Shown here: positions 52,701 through 56,598 of the stretch, in pieces
Layout: each line of letters opens with the position of its first letter
Numbering within the stretch: position 1 is the first letter of the stretch
Source of the DNA: Bemisia tabaci
Taxonomy: Eukaryota; Arthropoda; Insecta; Hemiptera; Aleyrodidae
Length of the DNA stretch: 64,000 bases
NCBI RefSeq assembly: GCF_918797505.1
Contig: NC_092801.1
Span: 35,828,517 to 35,892,516 of the forward strand
Direction: 5' to 3'
The notes under the pieces: model-generated
What the model saw: only the letters and a program-made list of their open reading frames with translations
The model's database searches: none
Told to the model about the DNA's origin: nothing
Made by a program: the position numbers and the translations under genes

Positions 52701-55700
52701 TCTGGAAAATGTCAGGGAATTTCATTTTCTAATTTCTGTGGCAACCCTGTTCAGAGTTTAATACATAGTCAATTGACATCAAACTGTTTACTGCAGGAAT
52801 GTTGTGCTTGCTATCTACTCCTCAAACTAATGCACACTCAATAATATTGCAGCCAATTACCCTGTATTATCTCCCGTGTTTTGGTAATCTGCATATCCCT
52901 CCAAAGTATGACCCTAAAGTAGCAAGTCAGAATGAATATTCTCAATCCAAAACTCTAGTTTTCGAAGTTTCCTGCCTACAGTTTGTCTCTTAAAGTGTAG
53001 TGCACATAGATTAAAGGTCATGGATTCTCTCCACTAGCAATTCCTCTAGCTAATCATCTCACTAAGAGTGCCGCAATTTTATTTAGAAAATATTTAATAT
53101 CAAAATCATTTTGATTATTTTGGTTTTTTGAGTTTTACTTGCTCAATTTTCTAAAAATGAGTAACACGAATGTGGACGGTTTGCTCCGATACATCAATTG
53201 AAAAAACAGGGATGTAATTTTCAATCTGCTCTTCTCATAAATTTTAATCCAAAGCTTAAAAATCTCTCAGTTACTTGTCAATCGTAGTTCCTAAAGAGAC
53301 CAACTAACTCTCAAATCAAAATGATTCTGATATTTAGATAGATTTTGCCTGAGTCCACCTTTTTATCAAATAAGAATTACACTGTAAGTGCTCGTATTTC
53401 CAATAAAAATTTGGTCCGAAATTTTTCCCATTTTTCTCTTCAGAATTCTATAAAAAAAATTCTGAATAACTTTAGGTCACATAATGAAATTACCAGAAGT
53501 TGTACTGAAATTCCTCAAGGTTCTTCGTAAGATTTGATTGAGAAATAAATTAAGAAATACAAACGTCAAATGTCTTTTGATTGCATTGTTTTTTTTTGTT
53601 TAAAAAAAATATATCTTGAAATCGATTGTTTGATGACTGCATGACCTTCAAACGAATACCTGCATTTTCCCTCCAAAACTTTTTTCATCTCATACATAGA
53701 ACTCAATTTGTTTCAGGGACAATTTTTACAAATCATCAGTGAAATTCAACCGTATTACATCGGGAATGGATTTTTTTGAGGCACTAAAATAAAGTTCCAC
53801 CACAAAACATATGAAATACAAAAGATAAAATATTACGGATTTTCTCGAATTTTTTAGGAATAATTTATTTTACAATTAGTCGGCAGGATATCTTCTGTTT
53901 TTAGTGTTTTTTTTTTTTTTTTTGTTTCTTGTTTGAAAAGTATTAAATGACCTTTTTTAAATTTAAATAATGAATTTTTCTCATTTTTTTTATTTTTCTT
54001 ACAGCCGATGTCGGGAAAGCAGGAGATGACTCAAGTTCTTCATCTGAATCACCAACCGCTCATAGGAAGCAAATACCTCCTTCACGTAAAGCTAAGAGTA
54101 AAAATCAGGGGTTTGGAAAGCGGCCGGTGAAAAGCAGTAGTGGTTACTCTAGTCACACAGAGGAAACCACTTTTAGGTGAGTGAGCAGGGTTTTTTAAAA
54201 TTCATACCACCGACCATTAGACTGAGAAAGAATGCAATTAGGAACTACAATTTCTGGTGCATGCATAAAAAAAATGTCCATAGGGAAACTAATAGCACAC
54301 TCATTGTTATTGAAATGAGTTCGATATTGCAATTCCTAATCACAGGTTGCAGTCCAATTAAAGTTCTGCCTATAGTTATTGATTAAAAAATCGAGCTACA
54401 AGCCAAAATAAACAAGTAATATTTCAAACTGCATATAGATGAGGAAAAATATAAAACTTACAAAAAAAAGCAAACGTTTCGACCACCTACAAACTGCGAT
54501 CTTCTTTAGTGCACTACGAACAACCAATACACATTTTTTTCATCCATTTAAATGAGAATAATTCATGCAAAGTGTACAAACATTTCAAAATCATGAGCTG
54601 AAAAATGCTAACTCCGCGAGTTTAAATATTAGAACCCATCACAGCGGAGCAGTGTGCTGCCAGCACAAAATGCGCACTGGCGCCTACAAACCTAAAGGGA
54701 TACTTCACGCATTGTGCAATGCTTGAAGTATCCACTTAGGTTTGTAGGCGCTAATGCGCTGGCCGGTCGCTCGCCGCGCCGCAGCGTGCCACGGCGCACA
54801 GTGCGGCATCCTTATAATCGATGCGAACAAAAATCGGTAAAAGTCACTTAACTTTAAATAATGAAGATAGTAGCACCGACATAGGAAAACCCTTTGCCAC
54901 TAGTATAGTCAAACACTCGATGAACAAGACAATGTTATATCTCAGGATATTTTGCGTATTTTTTGAGGAAAGTTCATTTGCAGTTGGCTATTTCGGATCA
55001 CCCCTATGTTAACAATGTAAAAGCAATGTGAAATGCCCAAACTTTAACTTCAAATATCTCTGATAGTTGCCAAAAGTCGCAAGATCTTTTTGGTAGAATT
55101 GAAATTGGATATCTGAGGATTAAGAAAATATCGACCACCCAGAGCATTTTGTTTCAAGCCAGAAATCTTCATTTGAAGTTGACGTCTTTTTCCCGTGTAT
55201 TTCTTACGGACCAGTGATTCTCGACCCATTTTCCGCCCACTTTCTACCCAAATTTGAACTAGTTTTGGGCCAAAAATTTGAAAATAAACCATCATTGTAA
55301 GTCAGGAATATCATGAAGATGACAACCATCCAAAGAAAATATTCAAATGTCGAGTTGTGAATTTTCGATTTTTGTCCACAGAGGGCCGCACTGTGCGGCG
55401 CCTCAAGCAACTATTTCACAACAGAGGTATTGCACAGTATCATACAAAATTGAAGGCGCTCCAACACATTATAATGACAGGCATCCTTTAAGAGTACAGA
55501 GCTTTCCTCGCAAAATAAATCAAGATACTATGGCACAAAAAGAGAGCGGAAGTCCAAAAATTTACTAATACCTAACGTACGTATTTAAAAACCTTTAGCA
55601 TAATTTTTGGATTTCATTAGAGAAAACAATGACTCCATTTAGGCAGAAACATTCTTAAGTATGCCGTCAAGAAGATTTTATCATGAATCAAGAATAAAAT

Positions 55701-56598
55701 AGCTGTATGAAAGTGGGTTTCTGCTCGATGTAAGTGACTTTTCTTTTTATATAGGCATCTTTTCTCCTTGAAACAAGCATTATTTTCTTTATTGATTCAT
55801 GAGGAAATCTTCTCGGCGGTAAATTTGAGAATTTTTTGTTTGAATTAGGAATTCCACTAGTTGTTAATTGTCTTGTATCAAAAGTGAAATGTCGAGAATC
55901 TTGAACATAAATGAAGTCAAATTTAAAAACTTTCGAAAAGTACCAGACTAGTCAAAGACTAAAATATAAAATTTAAAACTCACTTGTCCGAGATGAATGA
56001 AGTTGTTAAACTTTATCCTTTACATTAAGCCCTATGGAGGAGTAACACTCCATGCCTCTTATTTGCAGTTCAAACTTCATGCATTTTGATACGATCCTAT
56101 CAAAGTCAATCTAAATGAGCTTGTGAGCTGTCATAAGTGGAAGTTTTGATGGAAGGTCAGGGGAAGTCAGAAAATTAAAAAATTTCGGAGTCTGGAAAAA
56201 GCCAAAAAGGTCAGGGTATCAGGGAATGAAGAAATCATGAAAACTCTGGAAACGCCACGCACAATCTTGTGATGGCATGCACCAGGATTTGGATTTCCAC
56301 CCTTCATTCGTTAGAGTCAAAATCTCTGAAATTAGGAATCAAGTTCAAATGTAGGAGTGACAATTTTCATCAACAACCATGTATTTCAACAAAAGAAATC
56401 CTTGTGTACTTAACTTATTTTCTCTCTGATTCCAGCTTCAACGACCGAATTAATCCACCCTCTCGTTTCTCCGACTCAAGGTCACACTCAAGGGAATTGA
56501 GCGAAACGGACTGCGATCTAAATAAGTTAGCTATCAGAAGATCTTCCCGAGGCTCAACACGTCTCAGCCGAGAGGCCTCATTCCAAATCAATGTCTAG
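2311..56598 (+). CDS. Dscam2: Dscam-family Ig/FN3 cell-adhesion receptor, 3' 24 exons (5' end outside window)
   Basis: Spliced coding region: 24 exons, about 5.46 kb of coding sequence, ending in TAG at 56596-56598. Introns are all GT-AG and phase-consistent, mostly phase 1. Domain order is Ig2-Ig9, FN3 1-4, Ig10, FN3 5-6, transmembrane helix, cytoplasmic tail, which is the Dscam architecture lacking only the signal peptide and Ig1. Family knowledge: Dscam proteins are homophilic surface receptors used in neurite self-avoidance and synaptic targeting, and in arthropods also in haemocytes. The tail contains blocks I associate with insect Dscam2-type proteins (YIEDICPYATFQL, EYTKVRRKGSKLRDPHSESQ, STDSEVKKILTLHLPISEYD, YSSHTEETTF); the exact paralogue is inferred. 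No duplicated variable exons are seen at the Ig2, Ig3 or Ig7 positions. One base appears to be missing in exon 11. The protein ends in I-N-V, compatible with a class II PDZ ligand. Confidence 0.93.
3315..3528. repeat. Small foldback element
   Basis: Inverted ends cactgaaaaaaaaagtagct and ...ttttttttccagtg, with gaatttgccgccaaga and tcttggcggcaaattt inverted inside. A diverged relative lies near 55650-55850. Confidence 0.7.
4099..4547. mobile_element. MITE with ~55-bp inverted ends
   Basis: tcaaagatcgtcggcccgac, then gagtacctatattgagagag inverted at the right end (ctctctcaatataggtactc, then gatctttga). No transposase frame. Confidence 0.75.
4661..4913. mobile_element. MITE with ~50-bp inverted ends
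   Basis: Ends share ggaccg...cagaaaggaaccaagccaca, continuing tcagccattgccaaattta on the left and its reverse complement at 4861-4900. 253 bp. I have a memory of this end sequence from whitefly DNA, unverified. Confidence 0.8.
5044..5316. mobile_element. MITE family with tagacaaag ends, copy 1
   Basis: Inverted ends gcgggtcgattattgaaact and gtttcaataatcggcccgc, with tcctattggtggaag and caaccaatagga inverted inside. A second diverged copy is at 25609-25880. Confidence 0.75.
5340..6045. repeat. Degenerate repeat region with G/C homopolymers
   Basis: Two related segments (5446-5550 and 5748-5830) share gaatccaaatctgaagtcaa-type sequence. At 5807-5828 an 11-G run is followed by CT and 8 C, a small palindrome. 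Overlapping frames are shadows of composition. Confidence 0.5.
6045..7440. other. Intron segment without a recognised gene
   Basis: Contains a 15-G run (6820-6834), a degenerate tandem of acttcaacaactacttc (about 6930-7012), and GC-rich sequence to 7270. A 91-codon minus frame at 6106-6381 is not recognised. Confidence 0.5.
7445..7748 (+). pseudogene. Possible degenerate coding fragment, unrecognised
   Basis: Two overlapping short frames with coding-like composition (PEANGIYYLQQVCPDFGALL then HELCKAGP in the frame starting at 7545). No start or splice context and no recognised family; it overlaps the left end of the inverted-repeat element at 7728. Chance frames in GC-richer DNA are quite possible. 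Confidence 0.2.
7728..8337. mobile_element. Inverted-repeat element, 610 bp
   Basis: Ends aaggccggcccaaagacata + aagacgga and their reverse complement at 8310-8337; similarity continues inward about 45 bp. No transposase frame. Confidence 0.7.
9204..9278. repeat. Three palindromic units ctaatacccacgtattag
   Basis: Units at about 9204-9221, 9228-9249 and 9257-9274, joined by agagct. Each can fold into a small hairpin. The middle unit carries ccatg and an extra ttcta. Confidence 0.8.
9280..12100. other. Intron segment with degenerate repeats
   Basis: tagcaatagc is repeated three times at 9433-9470. Diverged copies of a motif around ttttccggaaaattcgaggg occur in both orientations between about 9890-10470 and 10910-11165. 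A 13-G run is at about 11703-11716. No gene seen. Confidence 0.45.
12121..12297. repeat. Small foldback element
   Basis: cacacgtagcagtggcgagg ... cgccacgccattattgctga, with cgatgatcgattatcga and taatcgatacatcg inverted inside, and a short ggtgttcgctgcgaacacc hairpin in the centre. Confidence 0.65.
12349..12880. repeat. GATC-rich island
   Basis: About twenty GATC tetramers in ~530 bp, mostly as GATCGAT/GATCCGAT, where about two would be expected by chance. It includes a perfect 22-bp palindrome centred on cacgtg at 12552-12573. A lighter tail of the same words runs to about 13385. Confidence 0.8.
13419..13443. repeat. Short tandem atcagctgcgtt, three units
   Basis: Three near-perfect direct copies of a 12-bp unit (tgccatcagctgcgttatca...). 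Confidence 0.8.
13661..13719 (+). repeat. Poly(A) tract, 59 bases
   Basis: Uninterrupted A run preceded by gatgacgcaaaactc. It could be the tail of a retroposed transcript or a slippage product; no SINE promoter boxes were recognised upstream. Confidence 0.9.
14231..14500. repeat. Near-perfect palindrome, 119-bp arms, 32-bp spacer
   Basis: Arms 14231-14349 and 14382-14500 are complementary with only about three mismatches, starting attgaaatttcttgtttgtc. It is located in the 18-kb Dscam intron and would form a very stable hairpin in RNA. Confidence 0.92.
14600..14845 (+). repeat. Degenerate tandem array of (A)CACCAAACACATCAAAC units
   Basis: About 25 imperfect 9-10-bp units built from caccaaaca/catcaaaca words. 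Confidence 0.85.
14846..16537. other. AT-rich intron segment
   Basis: T-rich tract 15118-15156. G runs at 16096-16107 and 16135-16149 lie next to repeated ttacgtaattt motifs. No gene seen. Confidence 0.5.
16538..16929. mobile_element. MITE with ~56-bp inverted ends
   Basis: tggacgtatttctaccaaac + agacctatgtgaaggtgaga at the left, and its reverse complement at 16873-16929. An extra internal copy of cataggtctgtttgatagaa is at 16781-16800, and inverted aactcatgagcc words lie in the GC-rich centre. Confidence 0.88.
17976..18055. repeat. Short inverted repeat element, ~80 bp
   Basis: tgcgacagaagatc and gatcttctgtcgca flank about 50 bp. Confidence 0.6.
18405..18800 (+). repeat. Minisatellite, ~60-bp unit, about 6 copies
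   Basis: Unit around gtttccgggtaaaaaagcgc then gggagaaaatagcgggaa, ending ctgtgtgcatttcc. Unit length close to 60 keeps frames open, giving Arg/Lys-rich repetitive frames on both strands that I do not consider genes. Confidence 0.9.
19301..19656. mobile_element. MITE with ~55-bp inverted ends
   Basis: tttagaggtgtcgtcagcta then agttgacagttgtttacttt at the left, and the reverse complement at about 19605-19656. 356 bp. Confidence 0.85.
19915..20203. repeat. Foldback element, ~115-bp arms
   Basis: Ends gcgttaaaaattcagtttaa and ...ctgaatctttaacgc; inner arms share caccaaacagc...tctc. A partial relative is at about 3250-3300. Confidence 0.8.
20496..20645 (+). CDS. Dscam2: Dscam exon: C-terminal half of Ig2
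   Basis: Acceptor tgattacag and donor gtaggtaa, phase 1 in and phase 1 out. It reads GKYAVLDSGEIYIFNAGPGD, then GYKNFVCRTVHRLTGET, a block strongly conserved in Dscam Ig2, with the second Ig cysteine in FVC. It is separated from the first half of Ig2 by an 18-kb intron. Confidence 0.92.
20768..21153. repeat. Long foldback element, ~180-bp arms
   Basis: Left arm 20768-20948 starts ggaaaaacaaggatgaaaaa; right arm about 20970-21153 is its reverse complement with few mismatches. It lies in the intron between the two Ig exons 20496-20645 and 21457-21577. Confidence 0.9.
21457..21577 (+). CDS. Dscam2: Dscam exon: N-terminal half of Ig3
   Basis: Acceptor gtattttccag, donor gtacgtat, phase 1 in and phase 2 out. 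It ends VTLPCVAQAYPIPSYR, the hallmark of the exon-6 position in Dscam1 (CPAQAYPVPFFR-like). It is single-copy here. A long foldback element (21711-22172) lies just downstream in the intron. Confidence 0.92.
21711..22172. repeat. Long foldback element, ~215-bp arms
   Basis: Arms 21711-21935 and 21955-22172 (taaaaggccttaagatgatt ... aattaccttaaggtctttt) pair almost throughout. The arms carry splice-like gtgagtgctt but no Ig-like frame. Confidence 0.88.
22701..22999. mobile_element. MITE with diverged inverted ends
   Basis: catagagaaaaaaaaggagg and tctttatttttctctatg, with gtaggtcggta and taccgacctaagtca inverted further in. Confidence 0.65.
23147..23213. repeat. Short hairpin
   Basis: Arms acttacgatatgttggagtt and actcccaacatattgtaagt around a short loop. 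Confidence 0.75.
23410..23588 (+). CDS. Dscam2: Dscam exon: C-terminal half of Ig3
   Basis: Acceptor ttgctttcag, donor gtgagtaa, phase 2 in and phase 1 out. It begins with the Ig core WFKEEKDQL and continues with LLRINKVRLDDRGKYICWVN, the D-x-G-x-Y-x-C signature of an Ig F strand, then the GEDTVQMILSVS G strand. Confidence 0.93.
23589..25287 (+). other. Dscam intron
   Basis: AT-rich. It holds the element at 24403-24699 and a segment (24100-24310) distantly similar to 41990-42310. No coding exon seen. Confidence 0.5.
24403..24699. mobile_element. Short element with CAGG(T/G)GTCTAC ends
   Basis: Left end caggtgtctac, right end gtagacatcctg, with repeated ggtccggaa/gtactgaa words inside. The same end type occurs at 42683-43352 and 49949-50375, and as a right end near 35372-35384. 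Confidence 0.6.
25288..25560 (+). CDS. Dscam2: Dscam exon: complete Ig4
   Basis: Acceptor ttgatttcag, donor gtaagtca, phase 1 to phase 1. This 273-bp exon encodes one whole Ig domain, with cysteines in ASFQC and IYQCFVNND, core tryptophan in VSWYYNG, and the KEDHGIYQC signature. The Dscam1 Ig4 is likewise encoded by one exon. Confidence 0.94.
25609..25880. mobile_element. MITE family with tagacaaag ends, copy 2
   Basis: gggttgattcttgaaattga at the left and tcaatttcaaaaatcagcc at the right, with gcgatccttttggttgaaat and ttccaccaatagaatc inside, matching the family at 5044-5316. It starts about 50 bp after the Ig4 exon donor. Confidence 0.75.
26573..26717 (+). CDS. Dscam2: Dscam exon: N-terminal half of Ig5
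   Basis: Acceptor atgtgtgcag, donor gtatatag, phase 1 in and phase 2 out. It reads PELIHWFSEQTLQPGPPVSL, then KCVATGNPPPQFIWTLDG. The EQTLQPGPPVSLKCVA block is typical of Dscam Ig5. A tandemly duplicated 242-bp segment starts 25 bp after the donor. Confidence 0.93.
26743..27230 (+). repeat. Tandem duplication, 242-bp unit, two copies
   Basis: Copies 26743-26984 and 26985-27230, both starting ggaat-atttgattctattt and containing caggctgttcgcatgcttga. Confidence 0.9.
27458..27990. repeat. Foldback element, ~210-bp arms
   Basis: Starts aaggtcgtccagaaagtaaa and ends tttacttgacgaccctt-like (gtaaacttactttcttgacg). Inner arms meet around 27680-27770. Intronic, 128 bp upstream of the exon at 28119. 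Confidence 0.85.
28119..28270 (+). CDS. Dscam2: Dscam exon: C-terminal half of Ig5
   Basis: Acceptor cacttttcag, donor gtaaaatt, phase 2 in and phase 1 out. It reads RFLVGQYVTVHDDVISHVN, then EEDGGEYSCSARNSVATV. The VGQYV.....VISHVNI block is characteristic of Dscam Ig5. The last eight exon bases and the donor are repeated 283 bp downstream as part of a tandem duplication of the intron start. Confidence 0.93.
28263..28826 (+). repeat. Tandem duplication, 283-bp unit, spanning a splice donor
   Basis: Copy 1 begins inside the exon at cgtttatg|gtaaaa (28263), copy 2 at 28546 with the same 14 bases. A diverged third partial copy is at 28860-29000. Related sequence is dispersed at 31290-31370, 48070-48200 and 54230-54350 as a palindromic family (aattaggaactacaat ... 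attgtagttcctaatt). Confidence 0.88.
29604..29714 (+). CDS. Dscam2: Dscam exon: N-terminal half of Ig6
   Basis: Acceptor gaaattttcag, donor gtgagttt, phase 1 to phase 1. It reads LPFIRVMPRVTAVAGSNLII, then KCPVAGYPIESVIWEQ. The CPVAGYPI-S-WE block is nearly invariant in Dscam Ig6. Confidence 0.94.
30340..30501 (+). CDS. Dscam2: Dscam exon: C-terminal half of Ig6
   Basis: Acceptor taatttctag, donor gtgagtgg, phase 1 to phase 1. It reads GSVLPMNRRQRVYSNGTLVI, then SSDAGMYTCQAQNR. The LP-NR-Q-V--NGTL-I block matches Dscam Ig6. Confidence 0.94.
31481..31771 (+). CDS. Dscam2: Dscam exon: complete Ig7
   Basis: Acceptor tgttttttcag, donor gtgaggat, phase 1 to phase 1, 291 bp, one full Ig domain: VPPKIMPIQPMTNLLREGMR, CQILEGDLPVTFKWEKDG, MHTGNYTCIAQNLAG. 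This is the variable exon-9 position in Dscam1 and the alternative exon pair in Drosophila Dscam2. I found no second Ig7-like exon in the flanking introns. Confidence 0.94.
32321..32983. repeat. Foldback element, ~270-bp arms with GC-rich centre
   Basis: Left arm from ctacctggaatttcgggtac and right arm ending gtaccctaaattccaggtag. The centre (about 32593-32707) is clearly GC-richer than the arms and not part of the palindrome. Confidence 0.87.
33315..33433 (+). CDS. Dscam2: Dscam exon: N-terminal half of Ig8, with apparent 1-base deletion
   Basis: Acceptor ctgtttccag, donor gtttgttt. Joined in phase 1, the exon reads Val-Pro-Pro-Asp-Gly-Leu-stop. After adding one base at the five-C run 33317-33321 the rest is a good Ig8 half (W-T-V-E-P-M start, then TTLNCQASGYPVPSIIWRKA) and the exon leaves in the phase the next exon requires. 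Its length is 119 bases where 120 would fit. A homopolymer sequencing error or a haplotype-specific indel is more likely than true gene loss, because everything downstream is intact. Confidence 0.85.
33509..33834 (+). mobile_element. hAT-type MITE, copy 1
   Basis: 326 bp with termini TAGGGGTGTTC and GAACAGCCCTA, flanked by a perfect 8-bp target duplication CTATAGAA (33501-33508 and 33835-33842). The 8-bp duplication and the short inverted ends fit hAT-superfamily non-autonomous elements. The interior matches 46860-47184 along its whole length in the same orientation. Confidence 0.88.
34039..34212 (+). CDS. Dscam2: Dscam exon: C-terminal half of Ig8
   Basis: Acceptor ttcatcttag, donor gtgagatt, phase 1 to phase 1. 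It reads NVNFYRNGTLLFRQVSKDSE, then GHYLCEAKNEIGSGVSKVI. The NGTL and GHYLCEA-N-IG-G-S motifs are standard Dscam Ig8. A 20-bp tandem array begins about 40 bp past the donor. Confidence 0.94.
34250..34392 (+). repeat. Tandem array, 20-bp unit, about 7 copies
   Basis: Unit ccaccctgaaacaatattgt repeated head-to-tail with few changes, beginning about 40 bp after the exon-12 donor and ending at the start of the acidic coding fragment. Confidence 0.9.
34385..34870 (+). pseudogene. Acidic retroelement-like coding fragment, unrecognised
   Basis: A 241-codon frame in the intron 34213-35833. The first ~160 codons have coding-like composition: an acidic stretch (FDEESDNEEEQIDREIKFF) and a basic part (AILANVKKRIVSTDLIQSIA, LNNYFTLDDEKVAVK). 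After about 34870 the translation looks like intron. It has no splice context for Dscam and follows a 20-bp tandem array directly. It may be an N-terminal gag or transposon piece, perhaps related to the gag fragment at 36040, but I do not recognise the family. Confidence 0.35.
35834..35981 (+). CDS. Dscam2: Dscam exon: N-terminal half of Ig9
   Basis: Acceptor catattccag, donor gtaaggcg, phase 1 in and phase 2 out. It reads APAYFPQKSKQMQVKKGENA, then LQCTALGDNPIEIMWKLNG. The exon sits between two retroelement-like coding fragments (34385-34870 and about 36040-36840) that are not part of the gene. Confidence 0.93.
36040..36840 (+). pseudogene. LTR-retrotransposon gag fragment (capsid plus two zinc knuckles)
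   Basis: Inside the Dscam intron 35982-38073. An open frame from about 36046 to 36680 begins near KIPLPTFSGTENVQDYF and continues SLKMDDSSITDYLFKVKLLC, HILKGLPIHVKSII, like the retrotransposon gag capsid (PF03732 type). After a +1 frame change around 36650-36680 the frame continues with two knuckles: C-x2-C-x3-H-x4-C (36715-36754 area) and C-x2-C-x4-H-x4-C. No protease, RT or LTRs are recognisable, so this is a truncated, frame-broken remnant. Confidence 0.65.
36841..38073 (+). other. Intron after gag fragment
   Basis: No recognised gene. 37440-37570 contains cgtgattggttggctat, which resembles the arm of the palindrome at 14231-14500. Confidence 0.4.
38074..38222 (+). CDS. Dscam2: Dscam exon: C-terminal half of Ig9
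   Basis: Acceptor attgagcag, donor gtaagttt, phase 2 in and phase 1 out. It starts with Arg-Tyr-Ser-Val-Arg-Glu-Gln, then VSELGIRQAHRHDTGVFTC, YASNSYGQDE. The R-DTG-FTC-ASN-YG-DE signature is conserved in Dscam Ig9. Confidence 0.93.
38915..39046 (+). CDS. Dscam2: Dscam exon: N-terminal half of FN3-1
   Basis: Acceptor ctgtttccag, donor gtaactga, phase 1 to phase 1. It reads EPPEMPKNIRIMDQQSRSLQ, then LSWTQSYAGNSPVINYIVQY. The Pro-rich start, L-x-W and the N-Y-x-V-x-Y strand are FN3 signatures. Confidence 0.93.
39640..39807 (+). CDS. Dscam2: Dscam exon: C-terminal half of FN3-1
   Basis: Acceptor tttttttccag, donor gtgaacat, phase 1 to phase 1. It reads ATLENLLPASSYHLRIIAEN, then KLGMSDPSEVIQVTTQEE. 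The L-P-x-x-x-Y-x-x-R-I-x-A-x-N signature marks the FN3 E-F strands. Confidence 0.93.
40400..40620 (+). repeat. Degenerate direct repeats
   Basis: Several spaced copies of ttcagcaagaattt/ttggcag words in the intron before FN3-2. The rest of 39808-41164 has no gene signal. Confidence 0.55.
41165..41506 (+). CDS. Dscam2: Dscam exon: complete FN3-2
   Basis: Acceptor ccgttccag, donor gtgaattg, phase 1 to phase 1, 342 bp. It reads APTGAPREVKVEPKSSTELH, VSWEPPPRDSWNGNLLGYYV, TYSVVIQAFNSKGTGPLSE. The stretch between GYQEL and AQSYNMKTVE seems about ten residues longer than I remember for fly Dscam; a species-specific loop is possible. Confidence 0.93.
42513..42659 (+). CDS. Dscam2: Dscam exon: N-terminal half of FN3-3
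   Basis: Acceptor tttttcttcag, donor gtaagtct, phase 1 to phase 1. It reads APTLPPEKVVCSAVSSSSLQ, then VQWEPPLPEGRNGVIQGYKV. P-P--V-C--LTSQSL-V-W-PP resembles other insect Dscam FN3-3 domains. Confidence 0.93.
42683..43352. mobile_element. Element with CAGGGYGTCTAC ends containing a 269-bp tandem duplication
   Basis: Left cagggcgtctac, right gcagacaccgtg. The interior repeats 269 bp in tandem (42712-42980 and 42981-43210), for example aacgctaaaaagtagccttg at 42790 and 43059. Confidence 0.65.
43611..43831. repeat. Foldback element
   Basis: Arms acattaaaaatgttattaaa ... accagtcagaggggaatttc and the reverse complement at about 43775-43831. The interior, cttcgatcttcttc, is similar to 54510-54545. 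Confidence 0.75.
44238..45836 (+). CDS. Dscam2: Dscam exon: end of FN3-3, FN3-4, Ig10, FN3-5, FN3-6, transmembrane helix
   Basis: A 1,599-bp exon, by far the longest, with acceptor atgttacag and donor gtaaattg, phase 1 to phase 1. Counting residues from the exon start: FN3-3 end 1-50, FN3-4 about 53-150 (VPSAPADIKASLSSAQKILV), Ig10 about 153-242 with cysteines 176 and 224 and tryptophan 188, FN3-5 about 244-337, FN3-6 about 340-435, transmembrane helix about 454-481 (genomic 45596-45679; hydrophobic, followed by Arg-Lys-Lys-Arg stop-transfer residues), then juxtamembrane tail (EPLTSNVAESMTIARL, QQLSIDSNTYKTDSTG). Reading past the donor would add 38 residues before a stop; the conserved tail in the next exons shows that splicing is the normal path. 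Confidence 0.95.
46493..46662 (+). CDS. Dscam2: Dscam exon: cytoplasmic tail, YATFQL block
   Basis: Acceptor ttcctgtcag, donor gtaagtac, phase 1 in and phase 0 out, the only phase-0 junction. It reads DYIEDICPYATFQLSKAAYS, YSGNIYSGPYHSVRGSFVYH. It is tyrosine-rich. I-C-P-Y-A-T-F is shared by insect Dscam tails and includes likely tyrosine-phosphorylation or SH2-type sites (inference). Confidence 0.93.
46860..47184 (+). mobile_element. hAT-type MITE, copy 2
   Basis: 325 bp, same termini as the copy at 33509-33834, with a perfect 8-bp target duplication AACGTTAC (46852-46859 and 47185-47192). It lies in the intron after the YATFQL exon. Confidence 0.88.
47440..47770. repeat. Dispersed 'tcagggaattt' repeat, copy
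   Basis: tgtctttagtttttaaccat then gtcagggaatttcattttct, matching 30118-30210 and the right half of 52445-52749. Confidence 0.6.
47812..47884 (+). CDS. Dscam2: Dscam exon: cytoplasmic tail, short basic block
   Basis: Acceptor ctggtttcag, donor gtaactta, phase 0 in and phase 1 out, only 73 bp. It reads RKEPEYTKVRRKGSKLRDPH then SESQ, a basic microexon-like segment conserved in Dscam2-type tails. A phase 0 to phase 1 exon cannot be skipped without a frame change unless exon 20 is skipped too. Confidence 0.92.
48578..48705 (+). repeat. GC-rich ~50-bp tandem repeat, about 2.5 units
   Basis: Unit around cggcacgagcccctctcctc repeated inside the pogo-like element; Pro/Ser-rich frames across it are composition artefacts. 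Confidence 0.75.
48806..49060. mobile_element. Nested 255-bp MITE, copy A
   Basis: Ends CATAGAATAAT and ATTATTCTATG, with subterminal cgctataagaag inverted copies. Flanked by a 7-bp direct duplication GTGCAAC (48799-48805, 49061-49067). It differs from copy B by one base (about 48932). Confidence 0.88.
49095..49349. mobile_element. Nested 255-bp MITE, copy B
   Basis: Same length and orientation as copy A, 254 of 255 bases identical by eye, with its own 7-bp duplication GCCGCGG (49088-49094, 49350-49356). Independent target duplications show two separate insertions rather than one segmental duplication. Confidence 0.88.
49949..50375. mobile_element. Element with CAGGGTGTCTAC ends
   Basis: Perfect 12-bp inverted ends cagggtgtctac and gtagacaccctg. 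I see no clear target duplication. It ends 177 bp before the exon at 50553. Confidence 0.65.
50553..50708 (+). CDS. Dscam2: Dscam exon: cytoplasmic tail, STDSEVKKILTLHLPISEYD block
   Basis: Acceptor gtggtgtttcag, donor gtgagtct, phase 1 to phase 1. It reads ESDNLGSTDSEVKKILTLHL, then ISEYDTLGSDSEGEDGG, ending FRHRLGRG. It is acidic and serine-rich. A second sequence of the form tttcag|agt-tgac occurs inside the exon at 50616-50621 and could act as an in-frame alternative acceptor removing 23 codons. Confidence 0.93.
50709..54004 (+). other. Dscam intron
   Basis: Besides the element at 52445-52749, only AT-rich sequence with short chance frames. A 166-codon frame at 52071-52571 is Phe/Leu-rich and runs into that element, so it is not a gene. 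Confidence 0.55.
52445..52749. mobile_element. Short element with CAGGGTTGCCA ends
   Basis: Left cagggttgccatagtcaggg, right gtggcaaccctg. The interior contains repeated gtcagggaattt words. Fragments of the family lie at 30118-30210 and 47440-47770. Confidence 0.7.
54005..54176 (+). CDS. Dscam2: Dscam exon: cytoplasmic tail, YSSHTEETTF block
   Basis: Acceptor tttcttacag after a long T-rich tract, donor gtgagtga, phase 1 in and phase 2 out. It reads ADVGKAGDDSSSSESPTAHR, KQIPPSRKAKSK, SSSGYSSHTEETTFR. Conserved GYSSHTEETTF is a Dscam tail motif; Q-I-P-P-S-R-K is a possible SH3 ligand. Confidence 0.92.
54662..54763. repeat. Palindrome, ~50-bp arms
   Basis: ggcgcctacaaacctaaagg + gatacttcacgcattg and its reverse complement with a 2-base loop. 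Adjacent GC-rich sequence ccgcgccgcagcgtgcc. Confidence 0.85.
54797..55395. mobile_element. Element with CACAGTGCGGC inverted ends, ~600 bp
   Basis: cacagtgcggc at the left and gccgcactgtg at the right. The interior is AT-rich with no transposase. The target duplication is uncertain because both flanks are themselves gcggcgc-rich. Confidence 0.55.
56436..56598 (+). CDS. Dscam2: Dscam last coding exon and stop
   Basis: Acceptor tctgattccag, phase 2 in. It reads SFNDRINPPSRFSDSRSHSR, ELSETDCDLNKLAIRRSSRG, ending REASFQINV and TAG. Serine/arginine-rich C-terminus. The last residues I-N-V fit a hydrophobic-x-hydrophobic (class II) PDZ-binding end; whether this is used is inference. Confidence 0.92.
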
